From Limnohabitans sp. Rim8 (GTDB lineage Bacteria; Pseudomonadota; Gammaproteobacteria; Burkholderiales; Burkholderiaceae_C): a DNA stretch of 64,000 nt. Of the stretch, positions 53,704 to 61,899 are shown in pieces. A model generated the notes under the pieces. That model did no database searches. It saw only the letters and a list, made by a program, of their open reading frames with translations, and had not been told where the DNA came from. The position numbers and the translations under genes were made by a program. Position 1 is the stretch's first letter. Each line of letters starts with the position of its first letter. Location of the stretch: NCBI RefSeq assembly GCF_945901735.1, contig NZ_CAMDLM010000003.1, forward strand, positions 1-64,000, read 5' to 3'.

Positions 53704-54258
53704 ATGTGCGGCGCTGAACTGCATGTGCTGCCCGAGGGCGTGCAACGCGTCGCCAGGGCTTTGCAAGATGCCCATCATCCCCATGCCCCGGTCATGCTGG
53801 GTGGTGCAGCCCGCACCGCGCAAGAGGCCGCAGATGGCCTGGGTGTGCAGCTGGGGCAGATTGCCAAGAGTGTGATCTTCCGTCGCAAGGAAGACGGTGT
53901 GGCTGTGCTGGTGGTCACCTCGGGCGACCGGCGTGTGGACGAGAAAAAAGTCGCCGCCCTGGTGGGCAAGATCGGTCGCGCCGATGCCGATTTCGTCAAG
54001 GCCCACACGGGCTTCACGATTGGCGGCGTGTCCCCCGTGGCGCACCTGAACCCCCCCGTGACCTTGCTCGACCAAGACCTGTGGCGCTTCGAGGAAGTCT
54101 GGGCCGCTGCCGGGCATCCCCACGGCGTGTTTCGCTTGCGGCCGCAGGATTTGCCCGATTTGACCCAGGCCAGTCCTGCCGATGTGGTCCAGGGCAGCCT
54201 TCATGACACGGCCCAGTCGAGTTCTGCGCAAGCACCCAAACCCAAGGAGGCCCCATGA
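53704..54258 (+). CDS. YbaK/prolyl-tRNA-deacylase-like editing protein
   Basis: The 184-aa protein has the YbaK fold: AQEAADGLGVQLGQIAKSVIFR with the conserved Lys, then VDEKKVAALVG and HTGFTIGGVSPVAH. It would hydrolyse mischarged aminoacyl-tRNA. It has a C-terminal low-complexity tail (about residues 160-184) not needed for the fold. ATGA overlap with the next gene. Confidence 0.87.
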   Translation: MCGAELHVLPEGVQRVARALQDAHHPHAPVMLGGAARTAQEAADGLGVQLGQIAKSVIFRRKEDGVAVLVVTSGDRRVDEKKVAALVGKIGRADADFVKAHTGFTIGGVSPVAHLNPPVTLLDQDLWRFEEVWAAAGHPHGVFRLRPQDLPDLTQASPADVVQGSLHDTAQSSSAQAPKPKEAP

Positions 54259-54494
54259 ATGCGCGCATCAAGCAGCTGGCGCAGCGCGCTGCGCAGGTGC
54301 TGACCCAGCCTCAACCCCATGTGCCATCACCTTGTTTGTCGGTGTGCGTCATGGACCCGCAGACTGAGGTGTGTGCAGGGTGTTGGCGGACCCTTGAAGA
54401 AATCGGTGTCTGGAGCCGCATGTCGGATGAGGCCAAGCGCCAAGTCTGGCAGCGCATACAGCAGCGCCTGACGGGCGTGAGCGGGACGACCTGA
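54255..54494 (+). CDS. DUF1289 small cysteine-rich protein
   Basis: The 79-aa protein has SPCLSVCVMDPQTEVCAGC followed by WRTLEEIGVW, the DUF1289 pattern with four cysteines that probably bind metal. The family role is not known. Its stop lies about 56 nt before the convergent universal stress gene. Confidence 0.9.
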   Translation: MNARIKQLAQRAAQVLTQPQPHVPSPCLSVCVMDPQTEVCAGCWRTLEEIGVWSRMSDEAKRQVWQRIQQRLTGVSGTT

Positions 54495-54550
54495 ACGCGA
54501 GCAGCCTGCAGGGTGTTCATTCGCCCAGCGAATGGGCGCTTGGGCCGCCC

Positions 54551-55006
54551 TCAGGGTGCATCTGCCTGGCTTCGGTCCACCACAATCAACACATTGCAGG
54601 GTGATTCTTCCACCAGCGATTTGGCGGTGGAGCCGCTCCACCAGCGGCGCAGCAGGTTGGGCTCATGCTTGTGACCAACCACGATCAGGTCTGCCCCCAC
54701 GCGTTCTGCAAAACCCGACAACTCGCGGATCACCTCACCCTTGAGCACCTCGCCTTGCACTGTGTAACCCATGGCTTTCAGGGTTCGCACGCCTTGGGCC
54801 AGTTGCGCAGCCAGGGTTTCTTCCAGCGGCCCTTGGTTGGCCGAGGCGTAATAGCCCATCTCCATCGAACCCACATCCAGCGGGTTGGGGGCCACCGCCA
54901 CCAAGGTCAGGCGGGGCTGGCCCCAGTGCGCCAGCTCCTCGAGTTCGAGCAAAGCCTTCTGCCCGGTGATGGAACCGTCATAGGCCAGGATGATGTGTTT
55001 GTACAT
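54551..55006 (-). CDS. Universal stress protein (UspA family)
   Basis: The 151-aa protein starts YKHIILAYDGSITGQKALLEL and ends VVGHKHEPNLLRRWWSGSTA and CNVLIV, a UspA fold with a partly variant nucleotide loop. It is monocistronic and convergent with DUF1289. Its start has AAGGAGAC upstream (minus strand). Confidence 0.92.
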   Translation of the reverse strand: MYKHIILAYDGSITGQKALLELEELAHWGQPRLTLVAVAPNPLDVGSMEMGYYASANQGPLEETLAAQLAQGVRTLKAMGYTVQGEVLKGEVIRELSGFAERVGADLIVVGHKHEPNLLRRWWSGSTAKSLVEESPCNVLIVVDRSQADAP

Positions 55007-55177
55007 GGGGTCTCCTTGAGGTGCTGCGGGTGACTCTGGCCCCGTGTGGGCGGTGTGGTCACCGGTTCATGCCAATTCATTCTACGGACAAGATGGCCCG
55101 CGCAAGTTGGTGTTGACCCTATAGACTTGGGCCAAAAACAAGGCATTGAGAGCGACACCCCACACCGGCAGGCCCTT

Positions 55178-55816
55178 ATGAAAACCATCCACTTCTATCT
55201 TGACTTCATCTCGCCTTATGCCTGGCTGGCCTTCGACGCCCTGCCCCGGGCGTTGGAGGGCATCGGCCACCGGGTGGTGCACAAGCCGGTGCTGTTTGCC
55301 GCCATGCTCAAGCACCATGGGCAATTGGGCCCTGCAGAAATCCCAGCCAAACGCGACTGGACGTACCGACAGGTGCTGTGGCAGGCGCGGCAGCAGGGAA
55401 CGCCTTTGCAGTTGCCGGCCCTGCACCCCTTCAACCCGCTGGGTTTGTTGCGACTGGCCACCGCGTGCGATGCCGATGGTCAGCCCAACCGCTACGTGTG
55501 CGAGCAGGTGTTTCGCCATGTCTGGTGTGCGGGAGAAGACGCTGCCGACCCGCAGCGCTTGGCGCAGTTGACAGCCCACCTTGGGCCAGCCAGGGACGCG
55601 GCCAGCGCCGAGGTCAAGCAGGCCTTGCAGGCACACACCGACGAAGCGCTGGCGTTCGGCGTGTTTGGCGTGCCCAGCTTCTGCGTCGATGACAAATTGT
55701 TTTGGGGGCAAGACGCCTTGCCCATGCTGCGCGCTTACTTGCAGGGCGATGCCTGGTTTGACGGCCCCGATTGGCAGGCCCCGGCGCGGTGCGGGGTGGG
55801 CGTCAGGCGCGCGTGA
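55178..55816 (+). CDS. 2-hydroxychromene-2-carboxylate isomerase-like (DsbA-fold) protein
   Basis: The 212-aa protein has HFYLDFISPYAWLAFDAL with the conserved SPY motif of glutathione-dependent DsbA-fold isomerases, then VFGVPSFCVDDKLFWGQDALPML at the C-terminus. Family members act on aromatic-ring intermediates or as thiol oxidoreductases. ATG 55178 gives the canonical N-terminus. A strong terminator follows. Confidence 0.87.
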   Translation: MKTIHFYLDFISPYAWLAFDALPRALEGIGHRVVHKPVLFAAMLKHHGQLGPAEIPAKRDWTYRQVLWQARQQGTPLQLPALHPFNPLGLLRLATACDADGQPNRYVCEQVFRHVWCAGEDAADPQRLAQLTAHLGPARDAASAEVKQALQAHTDEALAFGVFGVPSFCVDDKLFWGQDALPMLRAYLQGDAWFDGPDWQAPARCGVGVRRA

Positions 55817-55834
55817 CCTGACCCACCACGCCAA

Positions 55835-55875
55835 AGAAAAAACCCGATCGCATGACGCGATCGGGTTATTTTTTG
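55835..55875. terminator. Bidirectional Rho-independent terminator
   Basis: AACCCGATCGC (55841-55851) pairs perfectly with GCGATCGGGTT (55857-55867) around the loop ATGAC, with A residues on the left and TTATTTTTT on the right. It can end both the plus-strand isomerase and the minus-strand symporter transcripts. Confidence 0.92.
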
Positions 55876-55919
55876 GAAGGGTTCAGGTTGGCAAGACAGG
55901 TCTTGCCAACACCAACCTG

Positions 55920-58034
55920 TCAGTGAGCAGCGGTGCCTTGTGAGGTCTTGCCGTCAAAGCTGGGGAAGCGAACGTTCTCGACCATGTCCTGAACTTCTTG
56001 GTCGGGTGCTTTGGTCAGCAGCGACACGATGATGATCACCGCAAAGCCCAGGGGCACACCGAAGATACCCGCTGAGATGGGGGCAATGTCCCACCAGGTG
56101 TTGGCTTTGAGGATTTCAGGGGTCAGCGAACCATTGTGGAACAAGCCGTACATCCAAGGATGGGTCTTGACCATGTAGTAGAACGAGATGCCCAAACCCG
56201 CCACCATGCCCAGCGAGGCGCCCCATTTGTTGGCACGTTTCCAGAAAATGCCCAGGGTCAATGCAGGGAAGAAGGCTGCCGCAGCAAACGAGAAGGCCGC
56301 AGACACGAGGAACAAAATGTCCGCCATGCGCAGCGATGCGACATAAGCCGCCGCCAAAGCCACGAACACCAAAATGACTTTGGAGAGCGCCACGCGACGG
56401 CTGGCCGAGGCGTTGGGGTCAATCACTTTGTAGTACAGGTCGTGCGACAGAGCGTTGGCAATGGTCAGCAACAAGCCGTCGGCTGTGGACAAGGCCGCAG
56501 CCAAACCACCCGCTGCCACCAAACCGGAAATCACGAACGGCAAGCCGCCGATTTCAGGTGTGGCCAAGACCACGATGTCACCGCCCAAGCGGATCTCTGC
56601 CAACTGCAAGATGCCGTCTTTGTTGATGTCAGCCACAGACATCAGTGAGGGGTCCACCACGTTCCAGCGTGCAATCCATCCCGGCAACTGGTCCATCGGC
56701 GTGCCGACCAACAGGGTGTAGATGTCGAACTTGACCAACACCGCCAAAGCAGGCGCTGTGAGGTACAACAAACAGATGAAGAACAGCGACCAGGCCACCG
56801 ACTCACGCGCTTCACGCACCGAAGGCACGGTGTAAAAGCGCATCAGGATGTGCGGCAAAGCAGCCGTACCGATCATCAAGCAGAAAACCAGTGCCAAGAA
56901 GTTCTTGCGGGCAATATTCTGGGCGGCTTCGTCTTTGCCTGGGAAAGGCTCAGCATGGCGCAGGGGCGGTGCTGCACGGGGTGCATTCGCAGCGCGCGCA
57001 GCGGTGTAGGCCGCTTTGGCAGCCGCTTCGTCTTTGGGCAGACCAGTCAAGGCGGTTTCAGCGGCCTTGATGTCAGCTGCCGGTGCGTTGGTGGCCTTCA
57101 GCTCTTCCAGCTTTTTGGTGGCGGCTTCTTTGTCAGCGGCCATGGCTGCTGGCACATCTTTGAGCTTTTCAGCGGCTGCATCAGCACGTGCTTTGAAGAT
57201 ACCGCGAACTTCGAGTTCTTTGGGGTCTTTCAGCAGTTGCTCTTCTTTGGCGGTGACTTTTTCAAGCAAGTAGCCATAAGAGATCTGAGGCACAGGCATA
57301 CCGGTGTGTTTCACCGACAACCAGACCACGGGGATCATGTAGGCGACGATCAGGATCAGGTATTGGGCCACCTGGGTCCATGTCACAGCGCGCATGCCGC
57401 CCAAGAACGAGCAAACCAAGATACCGGCCAAGCCCACATAAACGCCCACGTCGAAAGACAGACCGGTCAGACGGGCAGTGATCAGGCCCACGCCGAAGAT
57501 CTGCGCCACCACGTACACGAAGGACACCAAGATGGCCGCAAACACGCCAATCAGACGCGCCATGTTGCCGCCGTAGCGTGCACCCAAGAAGTCGGGAATC
57601 GTGAACTGGCCAAACTTACGCAGGTAAGGTGCCAAGAACAAGGCCACCAAACAGTAACCGCCGGTCCAGCCCAAGATGAAGGCCAAACCGCCGTAACCGG
57701 TCAGGTAGAGCGTACCGGCCATACCGATGAAGGACGCTGCCGACATCCAGTCAGAGCCGGTGGCCATGCCGTTGTAGATGGCGGGCACGCGTCGGCCCGC
57801 CACATAGTATTCGGCTGCATCGTTGGTGCGACTCATCACACCAATGCCGCCGTACAAGAGCACGGTGGCCGCCAGGAAGGCGTAACCGATGTACTCTTTG
57901 GGCATCCCCATTTGCTCAAGGACAGCCAGCACGATGACGAAAGCCGCAAAGCCCCCGCCGTAGAAAAGGAAAACCTTGTTCAGAGATTTCTGAAACTGGC
58001 TTTGGGTTTGGCCTTCGCCGCCGAAAACGCTCAT
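55920..58034 (-). CDS. Sodium:solute symporter (cation/acetate type) with a large inserted loop
   Basis: The 704-aa SSS-family protein has AEYYVAGRRVPAIYNGMATGSDWMSAASFIG, LGARYGGNMARLIG and SGLVAAGGLAAALSTADGLLLTI, all typical of ActP-like symporters. A stretch of about 110 residues (262-370), rich in Ala, Lys and Glu and with coiled-coil character, is inserted between membrane helices. It is co-transcribed with a DUF4212 small subunit (ATGA overlap), as in the VC_2705-type acetate permeases. Confidence 0.9.
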   Translation of the reverse strand: MSVFGGEGQTQSQFQKSLNKVFLFYGGGFAAFVIVLAVLEQMGMPKEYIGYAFLAATVLLYGGIGVMSRTNDAAEYYVAGRRVPAIYNGMATGSDWMSAASFIGMAGTLYLTGYGGLAFILGWTGGYCLVALFLAPYLRKFGQFTIPDFLGARYGGNMARLIGVFAAILVSFVYVVAQIFGVGLITARLTGLSFDVGVYVGLAGILVCSFLGGMRAVTWTQVAQYLILIVAYMIPVVWLSVKHTGMPVPQISYGYLLEKVTAKEEQLLKDPKELEVRGIFKARADAAAEKLKDVPAAMAADKEAATKKLEELKATNAPAADIKAAETALTGLPKDEAAAKAAYTAARAANAPRAAPPLRHAEPFPGKDEAAQNIARKNFLALVFCLMIGTAALPHILMRFYTVPSVREARESVAWSLFFICLLYLTAPALAVLVKFDIYTLLVGTPMDQLPGWIARWNVVDPSLMSVADINKDGILQLAEIRLGGDIVVLATPEIGGLPFVISGLVAAGGLAAALSTADGLLLTIANALSHDLYYKVIDPNASASRRVALSKVILVFVALAAAYVASLRMADILFLVSAAFSFAAAAFFPALTLGIFWKRANKWGASLGMVAGLGISFYYMVKTHPWMYGLFHNGSLTPEILKANTWWDIAPISAGIFGVPLGFAVIIIVSLLTKAPDQEVQDMVENVRFPSFDGKTSQGTAAH

Positions 58035-58294
58035 GCTTCTTCTCCTTCTGAAACGCCATATTCCTTGTCAAGCTTGTTCATGTAGCGTGCGTAGTACCAA
58101 ATGATCAGGCAGTACACGATCAGTGCGCCTTGGGCAGCGACCCAAAACGAGAACGGCCAGCCAAAAAAGTTGAACGTCAAATCACGCGCAAAGTACAAAA
58201 GTACGAACGTGACGAAGAACCATAAGGCCAGCAACAGCCCCGTGATCCTTAAGTTTTTGCCCCAGTATTCCTGGTGCCTTGCAGTGAGCTGCAT
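58031..58294 (-). CDS. DUF4212 small subunit of the sodium/solute symporter
   Basis: The 87-aa protein has two membrane helices and LYFARDLTFNFFGWPFSFWV, the DUF4212 signature. ATG 58294 is chosen because AAGGAG lies 6 nt upstream, whereas ATG at 58300 would start directly at that site. It precedes and overlaps its large partner. Confidence 0.92.
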   Translation of the reverse strand: MQLTARHQEYWGKNLRITGLLLALWFFVTFVLLYFARDLTFNFFGWPFSFWVAAQGALIVYCLIIWYYARYMNKLDKEYGVSEGEEA

Positions 58295-58353
58295 CGTCAT
58301 CTCCTTCTTGTTGAAAAACCAAACTACCGACTGTCACATTTAAATTTCTCATC

Positions 58354-58371
58354 CAACACCCGTGGGTGTTG
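58354..58371. promoter_or_regulatory. Palindrome in the TPR/symporter gap
   Basis: CAACACCC and GGGTGTTG are complementary around GT. It lies four bases after the TPR gene stop on the minus strand and 60 nt upstream of the DUF4212 start. No T tract follows, so it is either an operator or an RNA-processing hairpin. Confidence 0.45.
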
Positions 58372-58374
58372 TGT

Positions 58375-58992
58375 TCACACAGGCCTGTCCAATTTGAGCC
58401 CTGTTTCCCGCTCGAGTTGGGCGGCCACCTTGGGCTCGAACCCATTCAAATGGCGCATGACCTCCAGTGCTTTTTCGGGCTCGTGCATTTCCATGTGCAC
58501 ACGGGCCATTTGGTACCAGGCGTAGGGGCTCATGGATTGCAATTCGGTGTTGCGCTTGAAGGCCAGCAAAGATTCTTCGAAGCGGCGCTGACGCACCAAC
58601 ACCAAGCCCAGGCCATACCAAGCGCGGTCCATTTTTTCGTCAATCTGAATGGCCGCTCTGAAGGCGTGTTCGGCTTCTTGGCTTCGTCCCAATTCTTCGC
58701 AGACAAAACCCACATTGAAGTGGGCGTTGGCAAGGTGCGGTGTGAGCACCAAGGCGCGCTCAAAAAACCCCAAGGCCTGAACCAAGCGCCGATCGTTCAA
58801 CTCTTTGAAACCCAAGCTGTTCAGGGCCAAGACATCGTGGGGATGGATCTCGAGGATGTCTTGAAACACCGCGTGGGCTTTGCTGCGCAGGCCCAAGACC
58901 AAAAGCGCCTTGGCTTGCAAACGCAGCCAAAAACACCGACCTCGGCTGGAGGTGTTCGATGGGGCTGATGGACTATGTGTTTTCACTGACAT
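58375..58992 (-). CDS. Tetratricopeptide-repeat protein
   Basis: The 205-aa protein has about four TPR units from residue 30, for example ALNSLGFKELNDRRLVQALGFFERALVLTP, ANAHFNVGFVCEELGRSQEAEHAFRAAI and AWYGLGLVLVRQRRFEESLLAF. It has no signal peptide. It probably serves as a scaffold; partner unknown. It overlaps the small membrane protein upstream by 10 nt, so they are coupled. Confidence 0.88.
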   Translation of the reverse strand: MSVKTHSPSAPSNTSSRGRCFWLRLQAKALLVLGLRSKAHAVFQDILEIHPHDVLALNSLGFKELNDRRLVQALGFFERALVLTPHLANAHFNVGFVCEELGRSQEAEHAFRAAIQIDEKMDRAWYGLGLVLVRQRRFEESLLAFKRNTELQSMSPYAWYQMARVHMEMHEPEKALEVMRHLNGFEPKVAAQLERETGLKLDRPV

Positions 58993-59279
58993 GCCGCGAT
59001 GCCCATCTCAAGGCAATGTTCTATTTTCAATTGCACCACCACCACCCAAGCGATCAAAAGCCAGCTGCTGGTGGCCAAAGGAATGTGTTGGTCCAGGATG
59101 AGTTTGGGACTGATCTTGCGGGTGAGCCAAAGCGCGGGCTTGGAAGCCACGTCGAGCAATTGCCAAAAAACATTGGTGTCGCGTTTGGCGCCCGCCAGCA
59201 ATCCCAGCAAGAAACGCCCGATGATGAACATCAAAGACAGTTCAATCAGACTTTTGGCGATGACAATGGCAAGCAACAT
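58983..59279 (-). CDS. Small membrane protein, unknown function
   Basis: The 98-aa protein has two hydrophobic segments (about residues 3-30 and 68-88) with a basic loop (GAKRDTN..LTRKISPK). I do not recognise it with confidence. It is the first gene of a pair with the TPR protein, and an FNR-like box lies just upstream of its ATG. Confidence 0.7.
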   Translation of the reverse strand: MLLAIVIAKSLIELSLMFIIGRFLLGLLAGAKRDTNVFWQLLDVASKPALWLTRKISPKLILDQHIPLATSSWLLIAWVVVVQLKIEHCLEMGIAACQ

Positions 59280-59570
59280 AAGACCTTATTGACGCAGATC
59301 AAGAAAACTTTTTGGATTTTATGAATTGGCTTGTTGTCCACCTAATCAGACTTAAATCCCTATAGAAAGTGAGTGAATAAAATTTTTCCGCAAGGATTCA
59401 GGCGCTTCATTGGGAAAAGTTGTTGAGCCTGACGGCTACCTTACAGTTTTGCTTGGCTTGCAGATGTTGAGGCGCTCTAAATTCAAGGGAAAACACTGAT
59501 AAAACAGAGGGCGATTTTTGGGGGTTGACAAACGATTAACCCATCTCAACGGCGGAAAAGTAGCGCGCGC
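59280..59570. other. AT-rich gap between two minus-strand units
   Basis: No gene is seen. The region is clearly more AT-rich than its surroundings. It contains TTGACGCAGATCAA (59289-59302), an FNR/ANR-like box with one mismatch to TTGAT-N4-ATCAA, 9 nt before the small membrane protein ATG. A TTGACA at about 59524 has no clear -10 partner. Confidence 0.5.
59289..59302 (-). promoter_or_regulatory. Possible FNR/ANR-type site
   Basis: TTGACGCAGATCAA differs at one base from the FNR consensus TTGAT-N4-ATCAA. Its position immediately before an ATG is unusual for activation and would suit repression or a nearby start site. Support is by pattern only. Confidence 0.4.
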
Positions 59571-59819
59571 TCAGCCTTTGGGGATGGGCCTGCCTGCAGC
59601 GGCCTCTTGCGCTTCCCAGCGGTTCATGAGCCATGCGTAAATGACAACGATGCAGATGAAAAACAAGATGGAGCCTTGCGCTGCCATCCAAAAATACAAA
59701 GGCCAACCCCGAATAATCACCGATAAATCGCGCGCAAAAAAGCTGGGCCCGAAGCTCACCAACAGCCAGACCAGCAAGAGGACGGCAGTCAAAATGCGTT
59801 TCTTGCGAATGAACGTCAT
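59571..59819 (-). CDS. Orphan DUF4212 protein
   Basis: The 82-aa protein has two membrane helices and FFARDLSVIIRGWPLYFWMAAQG, clearly the same family as the symporter small subunit at 58031. No large symporter gene is next to it. It follows the GMC oxidoreductase by 14 nt and is likely on that transcript. It could be a duplicated subunit serving the symporter 1.5 kb away. Confidence 0.88.
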   Translation of the reverse strand: MTFIRKKRILTAVLLLVWLLVSFGPSFFARDLSVIIRGWPLYFWMAAQGSILFFICIVVIYAWLMNRWEAQEAAAGRPIPKG

Positions 59820-59833
59820 GACATCAAGACGGC

Positions 59834-61549
59834 TTAGGTGTTGGCGAAATCTTCACCAATCCAGTGCGCTGCTTTTTCTGCAAGCATGAGCGTCGGGCTG
59901 TTGGTGTTGCCACTGGTGATGGTGGGCATGACCCCTGCATCCACCACACGCAAGCCCGCAATACCGCGCACTTGCAAGCGCCCATTGACCACGGCCATCG
60001 GGTCGTCGTCTCGCCCCATACGGGTGGTGCCTACCGGGTGGAAGATGGTGCTGGCAATGTCACCGGCCAGTTTGGCCAGTTCTTCATCGGTTTGGTACTG
60101 CATGCCGGGCTTGAACTCTTCGGGCTGAAAAGGCTTCATCGCCTCTTGCGCCATGATGCGGCGCGTCACGCGCAGGCTGTCGGCGGCCACCTTGCGGTCT
60201 TCGGCCGTGGCCAGGTAATTGGGCGCAATGGCCGGGGCGTCCTCAAAACGCGGGCTCTTGATGTGCACTGTGCCCCGACTGGTCGGGTTCAGGTTGCACA
60301 CACTGGCCGTGATGGCCGGAAAGCTGTGCAGCGGCTCGCCAAACGCATCCAGGCTCAAGGGCTGAACGTGGTATTCCAGATTGGCGTGCGGCTGCAACGG
60401 ATCGCTCTTGGTGAATGCGCCCAACTGGCTGGGTGCCATGCTCATGGGGCCGGTGCGTTTGAAGGCGTATTCCAGGCCGATCATCGCCTTGCCCCACAGG
60501 CTGTTGGCCAGGGTGTTCAGGGTCTTGGCGTTGTTGACCTTGTAGACCGAGCGGATCTGCAAATGGTCTTGCAGGTTGGCGCCCACCCCGGGCAGCTCAT
60601 GTTGCACTTCAACGCCAACACCTTGCAGCAAAGCCGCAGGTCCGATGCCCGACAGCTGCAAAATTTGTGCAGACCCGATGCTGCCCGCACTCAAAATCAG
60701 CTCTTGCGTGGCTTTGACCTCGACCATCTCAAGGCCTGTCCAGACCCGCGCGCCCGTGCAGCGCTTTTCGCCGTTGGGCTGAGTTTCGATCAGCAGTTGG
60801 CTCACCTGGGCTTTGTTCCACAACTCAAAGTTGGGGCGCGAATAGCAGGTGGGGCGCAAAAAGGCCTTGGCCGTGTTCCAGCGCCAGCCGCTGCGCTGGT
60901 TCACATCAAAGTAAGCCACGCCTTCGTTGTTGCCTTGGTTGAAGTCGTCGGTGGCTGGAATGCCCGCTTGCTGGGCGGCTTGCGAAAACGCGTCCAATAC
61001 GTCCCAGCGCAGACGTTGCTTTTCAATGCGCCATTCGCCACCGGTGTTGCGCCCGCGCAGCGTGTGAAGGTAGCCCCCTTGGGGCAAATCGGTGGGGGCC
61101 AGCAATTCGGACTTGGCCCCTTTGGCCCCGTGAAATTCGTTGGCGCCGTTGTAGTGGTCTTCGTGCAGCTTGAAGTAGGGCAAGGCTTGGTCCCAGCGCC
61201 ACGCGTCGTTGCCGGTGATCTGCGCCCACTGGTCGTAGTCGCGTGATTGGCCCCGCATGTAAATCATGCCGTTGATGCTGGAGCAACCGCCCAACACCTT
61301 GCCGCGTGGGTAACGCAAGCTGCGCCCGTTCAGGCCCTCGGTGGCTTCGGTTTGGTACATCCAGTCAGTCCGCGGGTTGCCAATGCAGTACAGGTAGCCC
61401 ACGGGGATGTGGATCCAGTGGTAATCGTCTTTTTTGCCAGCTTCGATCAACAACACGCGCTTGCTGGCATCGGCACTCAGGCGGTTGGCCAGCAGGCATC
61501 CTGCGGTGCCGCCGCCAACGATGATGTAGTCAAAGGTGTTGTCGTTCAT
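59834..61549 (-). CDS. GMC-family FAD-dependent oxidoreductase (choline-dehydrogenase-like)
   Basis: The 571-aa protein has the FAD motif DYIIVGGGTAGCLLANRLS, YPRGKVLGGCSSINGMIYMRG (GMC signature 1), ILSAGSIGSAQILQLSGIG (signature 2) and a C-terminal FHPVGTTRMG with the catalytic His and VDAGVMPTITSGNTNSPTLMLAE. It oxidises an alcohol. The substrate (choline, polyethylene glycol or other) cannot be decided. ATG 61549 gives the canonical start. Confidence 0.92.
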   Translation of the reverse strand: MNDNTFDYIIVGGGTAGCLLANRLSADASKRVLLIEAGKKDDYHWIHIPVGYLYCIGNPRTDWMYQTEATEGLNGRSLRYPRGKVLGGCSSINGMIYMRGQSRDYDQWAQITGNDAWRWDQALPYFKLHEDHYNGANEFHGAKGAKSELLAPTDLPQGGYLHTLRGRNTGGEWRIEKQRLRWDVLDAFSQAAQQAGIPATDDFNQGNNEGVAYFDVNQRSGWRWNTAKAFLRPTCYSRPNFELWNKAQVSQLLIETQPNGEKRCTGARVWTGLEMVEVKATQELILSAGSIGSAQILQLSGIGPAALLQGVGVEVQHELPGVGANLQDHLQIRSVYKVNNAKTLNTLANSLWGKAMIGLEYAFKRTGPMSMAPSQLGAFTKSDPLQPHANLEYHVQPLSLDAFGEPLHSFPAITASVCNLNPTSRGTVHIKSPRFEDAPAIAPNYLATAEDRKVAADSLRVTRRIMAQEAMKPFQPEEFKPGMQYQTDEELAKLAGDIASTIFHPVGTTRMGRDDDPMAVVNGRLQVRGIAGLRVVDAGVMPTITSGNTNSPTLMLAEKAAHWIGEDFANT

Positions 61550-61899
61550 GATGTTGTTCGTGGGGTCTGCTGATGGCTTGTGCGAGTTTCGCTGTGCGTC
61601 TGACTGTAATGGATGAGGCGAAGGGTTGGCGGCAGGGATGACGACCCGAATGCACAGTTCAATTTTGAGGCCGCAAAAGAGGCTCGTGTGCAAATGGGGT
61701 GAGGGCGCTCAAGTTGCCGCAGCAAACAGCATGGGGTAATTACCCTTGGAAATGGAATTTTCCCGCAATGCGAAAAAAATACCAAGGGTAAACACTCGGC
61801 ATGTAAGCCCATGTTGGCTGCCTGTCAGACGTGGGCAAGTGCCAGCGTCAAGAATCGGCGCACGTTCTCATGTTGAGAACTCTTTTTGGAGACAGCTTC
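61550..61899. other. Divergent promoter region of the GMC and MFS genes
   Basis: These 350 bases hold no gene that I can support. They contain a 12-bp perfect palindrome GGGTAATTACCC (61734-61745), a wider inverted pair CCCTTGG (from 61743) / CCAAGGG (near 61782-61788), and GTTCTCA (61864-61870) / TGAGAAC (61874-61880) just before the MFS ribosome site. These suggest operator control of the transporter. Confidence 0.6.
61734..61745. promoter_or_regulatory. Perfect 12-bp palindrome upstream of the MFS transporter
   Basis: GGGTAATTACCC is followed by TTGGAAATGG and a facing CCAAGGG. Its symmetry suggests an operator, but the binding protein is unknown. Confidence 0.5.
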
